A stretch of DNA of 46,906 nucleotides, from the IMG/VR virus record IMGVR_UViG_3300048838_000698, positions 1 to 46,906 of that record; one strand, given 5' to 3'. Positions 1 to 6,079 of this stretch are shown one piece after another (positions within the stretch are counted from its first letter, which is position 1; every line of letters starts with the position of its first letter). The translations under genes were made by a program, and so were the position numbers. Below the pieces are notes generated by a model. It was not told the DNA's origin, searched no databases, and was given only the letters and a program-made list of their open reading frames with translations. The stretch comes from a virus.

Positions 1-300
1 GGCCTCGGTCAGGTTGGCCTCGTACAGGTTGGCCTCGGTCAGGTTGGCCTCGGTCAGGTTGGCCTCGGTCAGGTTGGCCTCGTACAGGTTGGCCTCGGTC
101 AGGTTGGCCTCGGTCAGGTTGGCCTCGGTCAGGTTGGCCTCGTACAGGTTGGCCTCGGTCAGGTTGGCCTCGGTCAGGTTGGCCTCGGTCAGGTTGGCCT
201 CGTACAGGTTGGCCTCGGTCAGGTTGGCCCCGGTCAGGTTGGCCCCGGTCAGGTTGGCCCCGGTCAGGTTGGCCCCGGTCAGGTTGGCCCCGCGCAGGTT
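1..300. repeat. 15-bp coding tandem repeat with a 60-bp super-period
   Basis: Twenty consecutive 15-bp units (plus strand GGCCTCGGTCAGGTT and variants) encode the pentapeptides on the minus strand. The variant with GTA in place of GGT, which gives NLYEA, occurs at 16, 76, 136 and 196, exactly 60 bp apart. Units at 226-285 carry GGCCCC in place of GGCCTC (NLTGA), and the unit at 286-300 is GGCCCCGCGCAGGTT (NLRGA). The array runs to the edge of the window. Confidence 0.97.
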
Positions 301-396
301 GGCGGCCCGGCGCTCCACCATGCGGCGCGTAGTGGCAATGTGCCAATCGCGCCGGACAGCGTAGCTCTGGATTTCGCGAAGTGATTTACGGTTCAT
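1..396 (-). CDS. Pentapeptide-repeat protein, C-terminus cut by window edge
   Basis: The gene starts with ATG at 396 and overlaps the stop of the upstream gene in an ATGA junction, so it is probably translationally coupled. Residues 1-32 are a basic non-repeat head (MNRKSLREIQ...). From about residue 32 the protein is a run of A-N-L-x-x pentapeptides: one NLRGA, four NLTGA, then NLTEA with NLYEA at every fourth unit. Pentapeptide-repeat proteins fold into a right-handed four-sided beta-helix with four pentapeptides per turn; some mimic DNA and bind gyrase, but no function is assignable here. At least 132 codons are present and the gene runs off the left edge. The nearly identical codons suggest recent repeat expansion. 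Confidence 0.9.
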   Translation of the reverse strand, partial: MNRKSLREIQSYAVRRDWHIATTRRMVERRAANLRGANLTGANLTGANLTGANLTGANLTEANLYEANLTEANLTEANLTEANLYEANLTEANLTEANLTEANLYEANLTEANLTEANLTEANLYEANLTEA

Positions 397-584
397 CGTT
401 TATTGCCTTTCGGTGCCTCGTCCGCGACCTCAGCCTCTGGCGGCACGGGCATGGGGCGCATGGTGGCGCGCTTGCCCTGCTCCAGCGCAGCGATGACGCG
501 GCGTGCCTCGACGCTGATGGCAGGATCGGGATGCTGCGCGCGCTGGCGCAACATTTGTTGCACGAAACGAGTGAATGGGTTCAT
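393..584 (-). CDS. Small hypothetical protein (63 aa)
   Basis: The ATG at 584 is preceded by GGAGG about nine bases upstream, and the stop overlaps the start of the pentapeptide gene by one base. The product is helical and charged at the N-terminus (FVQQMLRQR) with a Pro/Glu-rich tail. It lies in the minus-strand operon below the Sak4-like ATPase. No family is recognised. The codons for QQML coincide with one copy of the dispersed dyad (546-563). Confidence 0.7.
   Translation of the reverse strand: MNPFTRFVQQMLRQRAQHPDPAISVEARRVIAALEQGKRATMRPMPVPPEAEVADEAPKGNKR
546..563 (-). promoter_or_regulatory. Dispersed dyad site, copy A
   Basis: The minus strand reads GTGCAACAAATGTTGCGC, 15 of 18 matches to the consensus ATGCAACAAATGTTGCAT, with both 6-base arms (GCAACA and TGTTGC) perfect. 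It lies inside the coding region of the 63-aa protein. The role is inferred from recurrence only. Confidence 0.5.
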
Positions 585-621
585 TGGCGGCCACCTCCAT
601 TGGCCGTGTCAAAAAGGCGGG

Positions 622-942
622 TCATGCGGCACCGCCCACCCATACCCAGCTACCGCCGGGCGTGTGCTGAACGTGCGTCGGGTTGACGCGGGCGGCGTCG
701 AGCTTGGGGCCGCCCACAATGCGCTGGCGGCAGACGGAGACATCCGTCCACAGGTACGGGATCAGACGCCCGTCGGGGTGGCGCAGCAGGCCCTTGCGGG
801 CCGTGCGGGTGCGGCGGTAGATCGGGTCAGCGTCGAAGTGCAGCGCGCCGATGCAGACGATGACGCCGTGCGGCACCACATCGCCGGCGGCCAGGTCGAG
901 CACGCTGACCTCAAGCCATTGCAGGCCGGTGGGCAGGGTCAT
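622..942 (-). CDS. Hypothetical protein (106 aa)
   Basis: The start at 942 (MTLPTGLQWLEV) is chosen because GGAGGG stands eight bases upstream; an in-frame ATG at 957 would contain that ribosome-binding site. Start and ATPase stop nearly touch (942 and 944), so the genes are probably coupled. The protein looks like a small beta-rich domain (LDLAAGDVVPHGVIVCIGAL) followed by a basic segment. No family is recognised. By position it may assist recombination or replication, which is inference only. Confidence 0.7.
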   Translation of the reverse strand: MTLPTGLQWLEVSVLDLAAGDVVPHGVIVCIGALHFDADPIYRRTRTARKGLLRHPDGRLIPYLWTDVSVCRQRIVGGPKLDAARVNPTHVQHTPGGSWVWVGGAA

Positions 943-943
943 G

Positions 944-1858
944 TCAGCGCCCTCCATTCGCGCCACTGGCGACAGCGGGCGGCATGTCAATCTGCGCGGC
1001 GATGTAGGCTTCGACGGCCTTGTCGGCCTTAGCGCGCCCCTGCGTCCACTCGCTAAAGCGCGTGACGTTGAGCGCGGCCAGCATCTCCAGGTCGCTGAGG
1101 GACTTCGCGCGCCAGTGGCGCACAAACTCCTCAGCGTTGGAGCGATTGCGCAGGTCATCAGCTTCTGCCTCTGCCTCGCCAGTCTCGTCGGTTGTGGTCA
1201 CAGTTTCGCCGGTCGCAAAACCAGCGGCGACGCTCTCGAACTCTGCCCAGGTCACTCTCGGCAGCGCGCCCGCCTTGCCCAGCACAACACCGCGCGACTT
1301 TTCGACGACGGCGCTGTGATCGTTGTTGAAGTGGACGACGAAATCCATCATGTAGATGAGCTTCTTGTCGGCATCAGGCTTGACGCCCACTCGCTCCAGA
1401 CCACTGCCGCGCGTGGCGTATTCCGGGGCCTCGCGGGCGATGAGGATCACGTGCGCGGGCAGATTGGTCAGAGAGGTGTAGAGCGCGCTCATGCGGTTGT
1501 TGATGCGCGCCCACTCGCGGAAGCCGAGGTCTTTGGAGTTGTTGGCCGACTCCGCCGTCTTTTCGACATCGTAGGCGACGGTGATCGGGTCAATGACCAG
1601 CGTGTCGTAGGTCTTGCCGCCGTCGGCCTGGATGAAGCGCACGGCCTGTTCGACCTCGCTGAGACGCTTGGCGTGCAGGACGCTGAAAGGCGGGATGCCG
1701 GGACGCCCGGCGTAGAGGTCGCTGCCGTTCTCGGCGTCAATCAGAGCGACGCGCGGGAACGTGAGCGCGGCCCAGGTCTTGCCAGAGCCGGACGGCCCGT
1801 AGAACAGCAGCTTGAGCTTTTTGCTGATGGGGGTTGCCGGCTTGAAGGGGTCGTTCAT
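944..1858 (-). CDS. RecA-like AAA ATPase, Sak4-type recombinase
   Basis: A 304-residue P-loop ATPase. Walker A is GPSGSGKT near residue 23, the segment RVALIDAENG follows, and a Walker-B-like strand TLVIDPITV lies near residue 88. The architecture matches phage AAA proteins of the Sak4 group, which bind single-stranded DNA and work with phage SSB in strand annealing. The acidic C-terminal part (TGEAEAEADD) is a linker to a small helical tail. Start ATG 1858 has AAGGA eight bases upstream; longer in-frame extension to 1981 would cross the promoter region. It is the first gene of the minus-strand operon. An SSB gene is present at 39599-40003. Confidence 0.85.
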   Translation of the reverse strand: MNDPFKPATPISKKLKLLFYGPSGSGKTWAALTFPRVALIDAENGSDLYAGRPGIPPFSVLHAKRLSEVEQAVRFIQADGGKTYDTLVIDPITVAYDVEKTAESANNSKDLGFREWARINNRMSALYTSLTNLPAHVILIAREAPEYATRGSGLERVGVKPDADKKLIYMMDFVVHFNNDHSAVVEKSRGVVLGKAGALPRVTWAEFESVAAGFATGETVTTTDETGEAEAEADDLRNRSNAEEFVRHWRAKSLSDLEMLAALNVTRFSEWTQGRAKADKAVEAYIAAQIDMPPAVASGANGGR

Positions 1859-1877
1859 CGCTAATTCCTTTATGCTA

Positions 1878-1912
1878 ATTGTCCGACAGACTGACCGACT
1901 TAGCGGCAATAA
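1878..1912 (-). promoter_or_regulatory. Putative promoter of the Sak4 operon (TTATTGCCGCTAA element)
   Basis: The minus strand carries TTATTGCCGCTAA (1912 to 1900). A GACAAT hexamer follows at 1883-1878, 20 bases after TTGCCG, and the gene start is 20 bases further on. The same 13-base element with the same 20-base gap recurs at 9808 and 32154. The promoter role is inferred from this shared position and geometry. Confidence 0.45.
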
Positions 1913-1971
1913 CGTGCTTCCAACCTGACAAGGTGTACAATGGATGTGGCACGGTTCGCCGTGTTGTTCGG

Positions 1972-2012
1972 GGGTTGCCACCCTTGCCTCGTAAGCTTTG
2001 GGGTGGCAACCC
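1972..2012. repeat. 12-bp perfect inverted repeat in the divergent intergenic region
   Basis: GGGTTGCCACCC (1972-1983) and its complement GGGTGGCAACCC (2001-2012) are separated by 17 bases. No T-tract follows on either strand, so a terminator is unlikely. It lies in the 316-base gap between the Sak4 gene and the HTH regulator and could be an operator or an RNA hairpin. The gap otherwise holds the two putative promoters and no gene. Confidence 0.6.
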
Positions 2013-2111
2013 TTCCTAAATGAGGTGACAGCGAAGCTGCTATCACTGCTTTTATTATGCGCTTATTCCGTCAGAATGTCAAGTCAAGGTTTACTCTTTC
2101 GCGCAAGCCTA

Positions 2112-2140
2112 TTGCGTACTAACAATTTGTGTGGTAACGT
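2112..2140 (+). promoter_or_regulatory. Putative promoter of the HTH regulator
   Basis: TTGCGT at 2112-2117 and TAACGT at 2135-2140 are separated by exactly 17 bases and lie 35 bases before the regulator start. The region is much more AT-rich than its neighbours. The hexamers match sigma-70 consensus only moderately. Confidence 0.4.
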
Positions 2141-2174
2141 ATTGGCAGGTGTAACCATGATAACGAGGCGGTTT

Positions 2175-2411
2175 ATGGTGAGGATAAAGCTGGTCGAGTC
2201 TATGGCCCTGAAGCAGATACGCGACAATCGGCGACTTTCGATTGCGGATGTGTCGCGCGGTACAGGTTTATCACGCCAGACGATCTCGCGAATGGTCAAC
2301 CAGCCCGAACTGGAACGCATTGACGTGGATACCGTCAACACGCTCTGTGAGTATTTCGGGTGCGGGTTCTACGATCTGATCGAGGTTGTCGAGATCGAGC
2401 GCGCGTCGTAG
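2175..2411 (+). CDS. Small Cro/C1-type HTH transcription regulator (78 aa)
   Basis: The product carries a compact Cro/C1-type DNA-binding domain: LKQIRDNRRLSIADVSRG, then GLSRQTISRMV as recognition helix, then DTVNTLCEYFGCGFYDL. This matches the single-domain HTH family of Cro-like regulators in which the second helix pair ends in LxxYFxCxxxDLI. ATG 2175 is preferred, with GAGG upstream; ATG 2157 (MITRRFM...) is an alternative. It is divergent from the Sak4 operon and close to the integrase, so it may control lysogeny or the early operon. Confidence 0.85.
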   Translation: MVRIKLVESMALKQIRDNRRLSIADVSRGTGLSRQTISRMVNQPELERIDVDTVNTLCEYFGCGFYDLIEVVEIERAS

Positions 2412-2427
2412 CAGGCAGGAGCGCCCG

Positions 2428-2646
2428 ATGGACGAACGCGACCAAGTGCGCCTGGCGCTGGTGCTGATGGTGCTGGCGCTGTTGATCGTCGGGATGCGCG
2501 CCAGCAGCCCGCCGCCCACACCGGATTACCCACGCCCGCGCAACTGCGCGACGGCGACGGCTTACGGGCTGGGAGAGGCAGAGATTGCGCAGCGCTGGTC
2601 GCACCTGGACCGGGACAAGGACGGGGTGGCGTGCTACGGTGACTGA
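2428..2646 (+). CDS. Membrane-anchored excalibur-domain protein (72 aa)
   Basis: A hydrophobic helix at about residues 7-24 (VRLALVLMVLALLIVGM) is followed by a Pro-rich linker and an excalibur calcium-binding motif. NCATATAYG and DRDKDGVACYGD give the two cysteines and the DxDxDG loop. Excalibur domains are small extracellular calcium-binding modules, so the domain probably sits outside the membrane. AGGAG lies about seven bases before ATG 2428. The gene follows the HTH regulator by 16 bases and may share its transcript. It could act in superinfection exclusion or envelope interaction, which is not shown by sequence. Confidence 0.8.
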   Translation: MDERDQVRLALVLMVLALLIVGMRASSPPPTPDYPRPRNCATATAYGLGEAEIAQRWSHLDRDKDGVACYGD

Positions 2647-2698
2647 CACGTTGGTAATAAGGCCGGGCGTACATTGGTTACAACTCGGTTATAAATGG

Positions 2699-2728
2699 TT
2701 GCGCCCGGTAGAACACTTGTTGTACACT
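2699..2728 (+). promoter_or_regulatory. Putative promoter of the 14-codon ORF
   Basis: TTGCGC (2699-2704) and TACACT (2723-2728) are 18 bases apart. The -35 overlaps the right arm of an inverted repeat, CCGGGCG (2663-2669) with CGCCCGG (2702-2708), which could be an operator. Predicted transcription starts near 2735. Confidence 0.45.
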
Positions 2729-2748
2729 GTGGGGTGTGGGAGCTAAAG

Positions 2749-2766
2749 ATGCAACATTTCTTGCAG
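2749..2766 (-). promoter_or_regulatory. Dispersed dyad site, copy B
   Basis: ATGCAACATTTCTTGCAG on the plus strand matches the reverse orientation of the 18-bp consensus at 16 positions. It begins at the start codon of the 14-codon ORF. Confidence 0.4.
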
Positions 2767-2793
2767 ACTGCCGACAAAACTGTAATTAACTAA
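2749..2793 (+). CDS. Micro-ORF, 14 residues (MQHFLQTADKTVIN)
   Basis: ATG 2749 is preceded by GGGAG at 2738-2742 with a six-base spacer, a normal ribosome-binding site. The stop TAA abuts a strong terminator, and a promoter lies just upstream, so the ORF would be alone on an RNA of about 105 bases. The first codons overlap a degenerate copy of the dispersed dyad. No homologue is recognised. The transcript could instead be a small RNA in which the ORF is accidental. Confidence 0.4.
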   Translation: MQHFLQTADKTVIN

Positions 2794-2840
2794 AAGCCCC
2801 TCGCGCCCTCCGAGATGAGGAATTAGCGCGTGGGGCTTTT
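2792..2840. terminator. Strong bidirectional terminator
   Basis: AAAAGCCCC (2792-2800) pairs with GGGGCTTTT (2832-2840). CGCGC (2802-2806) pairs with GCGCG (2826-2830), and CCTC (2807-2810) with GAGG (2817-2820). The outer A/T arms provide a T-tract in both directions, so it can end the micro-ORF transcript and, from the other side, the minus-strand integrase message. Confidence 0.85.
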
Positions 2841-2951
2841 ACATCCAAGAGGACATGCTGAGCATGTCCGCGCAGCTTAACATACGATATGCCCTTTCAA
2901 CCGTGAGCACACGGGGAGGTGTGTTCGTCGGTCAAAATGACACCCGGCAAG

Positions 2952-2985
2952 TCGGGGCGACGGGATTCGAACCCATGACCTCTTG
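2952..2985 (-). other. Attachment-site core: 3' end of a tRNA gene (attP-like)
   Basis: The minus strand carries the 3' part of a tRNA: a variable-loop-like AGGTC, a T-arm with stem ATGGG/CCCGT and loop TTCGAAT (2960-2976), the 3' acceptor strand CGCCCCG (2953-2959) and a discriminator A. There is no CCA and no D-arm or complete anticodon arm, so it is a fragment and not a gene. Tyrosine integrases commonly use the 3' half of tRNA genes as att sites, and the integrase stop lies 29 bases away. The expected partner acceptor strand CGGGGCG hints at a proline-type tRNA, with low certainty. Confidence 0.8.
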
Positions 2986-3013
2986 TTGTGGCTGCCCATA
3001 AATACCGCGCACC

Positions 3014-3913
3014 TTACTCCCCTTTCCGCAGACGAAACCTGAGAATATTAGCAGGCTGCGGATCACTGGTATAGGCCAGTTTCTCCACCTCAGCGCGGAC
3101 ACGATCCCAATCCTGGGGGTAATAGTAGGTCAGGGTTGTGACCGGGCTTCCGTGGCCGAGCGCAACGGCGGCCAGACTGGGCGCAACGTGGGCATCGGCA
3201 AACTGGTGGCCTTTGCGGTGGCGCAGCGAGTGCGGCCCGTAGGCGCCGATGCCGGCACGACGGCACAGCTTCTCGAACAACTGGCCCAGGCTGTCGTTGA
3301 GCATCCGCCGGCCATGCCGCTGAAAGACGTAGTCGCCGTCGCGCAGGGTGTGCTCCAGGCGCCAGCGGGACAACGCATAGGCGCATTCCCGGCCAAACCA
3401 CACCGGGCGCGGCTCACCGCCCTTCTCGGTCACAATGGCCCGGCGCTCAGCGAAGTTGATCTCTGACCAGCGCAACCCGGCAGCGCCGCCAATGCGGCAG
3501 CCGGTATCGCCCAGGAACAGCACCAGCGCCAGGTAGCGGGGCCGGCGCTGCGCGTAATCGACGAGCTGGCGGTAGTGCTCATCAGGCATGGCCTTGGCGC
3601 GGGGGACAGACTGCGGTTGACGGACGCAGCGCAGGCCGGACGCGGGCGATTGAGTAATTAAACCTGTTTTGACACACCAGTTAAAAAAAGTGCGGATGGT
3701 TTTGATGTGTTTGTTGATGCTGACCGGGCTGGTGATGGTGGGGCGCTCGCGGACAACCTGCGAGTACTCCAGCAGCAGGGCCGGGTCGATGGCAGCAAGA
3801 GGGCGCGCCGGGCCGACATAGTTCTGCATGGCGCGCAGGACGTAGAAGTAGGAGCGGGCGGTGGACGCGGTTTGCTCACCCAGAAAGAGTTCGATGGCTT
3901 GAGAGAGTTGCAC
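3014..3913 (-). CDS. int: Tyrosine recombinase / integrase
   Basis: A 299-residue phage integrase with an N-terminal SAM-like core-binding domain and a C-terminal catalytic domain. The catalytic set is visible: Arg in GDTGCRIGGAAGL, HSLRHRKGHQ (H-x-x-R), LGHGSPVTT and a tyrosine in TLTYYYPQDW. GTG 3913 is chosen because AAAGGA precedes it by nine bases. An in-frame ATG at 4027 would add 38 Cys-rich residues and overlap the divergent replication gene and an inverted repeat. The att-like tRNA fragment lies immediately downstream. It would catalyse integration and excision of the phage. Confidence 0.93.
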   Translation of the reverse strand: MQLSQAIELFLGEQTASTARSYFYVLRAMQNYVGPARPLAAIDPALLLEYSQVVRERPTITSPVSINKHIKTIRTFFNWCVKTGLITQSPASGLRCVRQPQSVPRAKAMPDEHYRQLVDYAQRRPRYLALVLFLGDTGCRIGGAAGLRWSEINFAERRAIVTEKGGEPRPVWFGRECAYALSRWRLEHTLRDGDYVFQRHGRRMLNDSLGQLFEKLCRRAGIGAYGPHSLRHRKGHQFADAHVAPSLAAVALGHGSPVTTLTYYYPQDWDRVRAEVEKLAYTSDPQPANILRFRLRKGE

Positions 3914-3952
3914 GGGTGTCAATCCTTTCACCTGAATTGTACCGAAATTTCT

Positions 3953-3976
3953 GGCGGCAAACGACAAATTGCCGCC
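3953..3976. promoter_or_regulatory. Inverted repeat between divergent integrase and replication genes
   Basis: GGCGGCAA (3953-3960) and TTGCCGCC (3969-3976) form a perfect 8-bp dyad with an 8-base spacer, midway between the two divergent starts. It is well placed to be an operator acting on both genes. The right arm shares TTGCCGC with the promoter-like elements elsewhere in the window. Confidence 0.5.
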
Positions 3977-3997
3977 GTTGATGAGCCGGAAAGGACG

Positions 3998-5185
3998 ATG
4001 CAGCAGATGGCAGACCGGACAATTCAAACGTCACAGGTGGCAAGCGACTGGTTGGAGCTGGGTAGTCTCAGGCTCATTCTGAACGCTGTCTACGCCGGGC
4101 GGCGAGACGCGCCTGATCTGCACCGTGTGTTTCTCACGATGTCAGGCGGCAGTCACGCGACAGCGGTGATGCTGGCGATGGTGGTCAAGTGGGACGCCCG
4201 AATGCGAGATCGTGGCGACGGGTGGTGGTACAAAAGTGATTCGTCCTGGCAGGACGAAGCTGGGCTGTCGCCGTACGAGGCACGAACCGCCCGTGCGCTG
4301 CTGGTGAAGTGCGGACTACGTTTCGACAGTCGCCCAGCATTGGACGGTCGCAAGACATGGCATTACGCACTCGATCAGGATGCATTCTGGGCGCAATTTG
4401 CGGCGGCACTGGGGCTGCCTGCTACAGCCATTCAGTGGTGTGTTTACACTCTAAAAACCTCGAATGGGCAGGTGAAAACTTTTGAATGGATCGTTCAAGA
4501 TATTGCAACTGACCCTTCAAAAATTTTGAATGGTACGTTGAAAAAAGTTGAACGTACCCTTCAACAGAGTGCAGAGGTATTACAACCGGTATCAACCGTA
4601 ACCACATCCGAACACTCAACCGAAGAACAGTCGTCGTCGCGCGCACGCGCGCACGAAGGCGCGCACGACGAGCGACCGGAGACGACGACGACAAATGCGC
4701 CGGTGAACATGCAACAAATGTTGCGCGAAACCGGCCAGGGCAACAGCGGGGAAGACCCGCGCGACCTTCCGGGGAACACGCCGGACGCGCCCGAAGCCCC
4801 TCCCCCCAGTTCCGCGCCGCCCCCCTCCCCGGCAGCGCTGGCGGGCGATGCGCTGTGGCGGGCGTATGTGGCGGGTGGCGGGGTGGACGCGGTGCCGCTT
4901 AAAGCCTTCGGCCTGTACGCGGGTGCGTGGAGGCGCCTGGCCGATGCCGGGGCCAGCGCTGAGGAGGTCGAGCGCATGACGCGCGACAAACTGGACGGGC
5001 GCGCGCCGGACAAACCGTACCGGTTCACCTTCCTGGCCGATGATCTGGCGGAATGGCGGCGGGGCAAGCGCCGCCCGGTGGACGTGATGCGCGATGAGGG
5101 GCGGCGGTATGCGTCGGGGATATATGCGAGCTTCATCCAAACAGGGGCAGTGAGTCAAACCGCCCAGGCTTCACTGGGCGGGTGA
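3998..5185 (+). CDS. Winged-helix replication-initiator-like protein
   Basis: About 395 residues. The N-terminal 150 residues contain GWWYKSDSSWQDEAGLSPYEARTARA and LLVKCGL..., the winged-helix pattern of phage and plasmid replication proteins (conditional helix, aromatic run, then a second strand ending in TWHYAL). A long low-complexity linker (residues about 200-290, rich in S, T, E, P and A) leads to a C-terminal helical domain (AWRRLADAGASAEEVERMTRD), which could recruit a helicase or loader. AAAGGA stands two bases before ATG 3998 and eleven bases before ATG 4007, so the exact start is uncertain. It heads the rightward early operon with parA. Confidence 0.65.
   Translation: MQQMADRTIQTSQVASDWLELGSLRLILNAVYAGRRDAPDLHRVFLTMSGGSHATAVMLAMVVKWDARMRDRGDGWWYKSDSSWQDEAGLSPYEARTARALLVKCGLRFDSRPALDGRKTWHYALDQDAFWAQFAAALGLPATAIQWCVYTLKTSNGQVKTFEWIVQDIATDPSKILNGTLKKVERTLQQSAEVLQPVSTVTTSEHSTEEQSSSRARAHEGAHDERPETTTTNAPVNMQQMLRETGQGNSGEDPRDLPGNTPDAPEAPPPSSAPPPSPAALAGDALWRAYVAGGGVDAVPLKAFGLYAGAWRRLADAGASAEEVERMTRDKLDGRAPDKPYRFTFLADDLAEWRRGKRRPVDVMRDEGRRYASGIYASFIQTGAVSQTAQASLGG
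4709..4726 (+). promoter_or_regulatory. Dispersed dyad site, copy C
   Basis: ATGCAACAAATGTTGCGC matches the 18-bp consensus at 16 positions. It lies in the linker-coding part of the replication gene and uses the codons CAA CAA ATG TTG, although CAG and CTG dominate in the rest of the gene. Confidence 0.5.
5160..5181 (+). other. Hairpin at the 3' end of the replication gene
   Basis: CCGCCCAG (5160-5167) pairs perfectly with CTGGGCGG (5174-5181) across a six-base loop, just before the stop codon. No T-tract follows, so it may slow ribosomes or protect the mRNA but is not a clear terminator. In the 93 bases before parA there is also a direct repeat GCGAGGTCGAA at 5198-5208 and 5266-5276; the second copy contains the parA ribosome-binding site. 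Confidence 0.45.
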
Positions 5186-5278
5186 CGGCGGGCCGGTGCG
5201 AGGTCGAACGAACCGACCGCCGGCGCAGAGTATAGCGCGCGATTGATTGCACGTACAGAGAGTGAGCGAGGTCGAAAC

Positions 5279-6079
5279 ATGAAAGTCATTACGCTGTTGA
5301 ACGAAAAAGGCGGTGTTGGGAAGACGACTGCCTCAACGACGCTGGCCGCATGGCTGGCAATCCAGGGGCGGCGCGTGCTGCTGATTGACGCTGACGCCCA
5401 GGGCAACGCCACGCGCGCCTTCGGGGTGGACAAGGCACCCTGCTTTCACGACTGGGTGCTGCGCAGCGCGCCGGTTGCGGACATGGTGCAGGCCGTTCCG
5501 CCGGCGATTTACACCGTGCCGGATGAGGAACCGCGCGGCGGCTCACTGCTGGTGATGCCCAGCAATGCCGAAACGCGCGTGATCCCGATGGGCACGGACA
5601 ACGGGATGATTATCCTCCAGCGCGTGCTGGAACTGAGAGACGTTTTCGATTACGTTATTTTCGACACGTCCCCTACCCCGTCGATGCTGCATCTAATGAT
5701 CTACCTGGCAACCGACGGGATTATCTACCCCACGACGCTGGAGGAATGGGCGTTCGACGGGCTGCGCGCCAGCATGACGCACCGCGAACAGGTGGACATG
5801 TTTCGCCAGACGCGGGGACTGCCACCTGTGGCGATGTTGGGCATTGTGCCGATGATGTATCGCCCCAAGACCATCGAGCACGCCGAAAACCTGAAGATGC
5901 TGAGACACCGTTTCGGGGACGCCGTGTGGGAACCCTTCCCGCAGCGGATCATTTGGGCGGAGGCTGCCGGGTTGTGCCGCAGCATCTTTGCGGTCGCGCC
6001 GTCGTCACGGGCGGCTGAGGATGCGCGGCGAATGGGCGCGCGGTTCGAGCGGGAGGCCAGCCATGCCTTCAGCGCGTGA
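5279..6079 (+). CDS. parA: ParA-family partition ATPase
   Basis: A 266-residue Walker-type ATPase. The deviant Walker A motif KGGVGKTT is near residue 10, Walker A' VLLIDADAQGNAT near residue 37, and the switch strand YVIFDTSPTPS near residue 125. GAGG lies seven bases before ATG 5279. ParA proteins segregate low-copy replicons by ATP-dependent DNA binding with a ParB partner. The following gene overlaps by 17 bases and may be that partner. ParA in an integrase-bearing phage suggests possible plasmid-like maintenance; some ParA-like proteins act only as regulators. Confidence 0.92.
   Translation: MKVITLLNEKGGVGKTTASTTLAAWLAIQGRRVLLIDADAQGNATRAFGVDKAPCFHDWVLRSAPVADMVQAVPPAIYTVPDEEPRGGSLLVMPSNAETRVIPMGTDNGMIILQRVLELRDVFDYVIFDTSPTPSMLHLMIYLATDGIIYPTTLEEWAFDGLRASMTHREQVDMFRQTRGLPPVAMLGIVPMMYRPKTIEHAENLKMLRHRFGDAVWEPFPQRIIWAEAAGLCRSIFAVAPSSRAAEDARRMGARFEREASHAFSA

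Noticed and set aside
1-300. Repeat array that could resemble a CRISPR or minisatellite
   Set aside because: Units are contiguous 15-mers without spacers and keep a minus-strand reading frame encoding A-N-L-x-x pentapeptides.
403-1864. Long plus-strand frames over the Sak4 operon (403-1032, 851-1864)
   Set aside because: They are antisense to genes with clear motifs and ribosome-binding sites, and their translations show the low-complexity pattern of GC-rich shadow frames.
2945-3005. Complete tRNA gene on the minus strand
   Set aside because: Only the T-arm and 3' acceptor strand are present; the 5' acceptor strand, D-arm and anticodon arm are missing before the integrase stop.
3914-4027. 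N-terminal extension of the integrase from ATG 4027
   Set aside because: It would overlap the divergent replication gene and the intergenic dyad, lacks a ribosome-binding site and adds 38 residues untypical of integrases; GTG 3913 has AAAGGA upstream.
4561-5158. Two minus-strand frames of 180-191 residues
   Set aside because: They are antisense to the low-complexity linker and C-terminal part of the replication gene and have no ribosome-binding site or family features.
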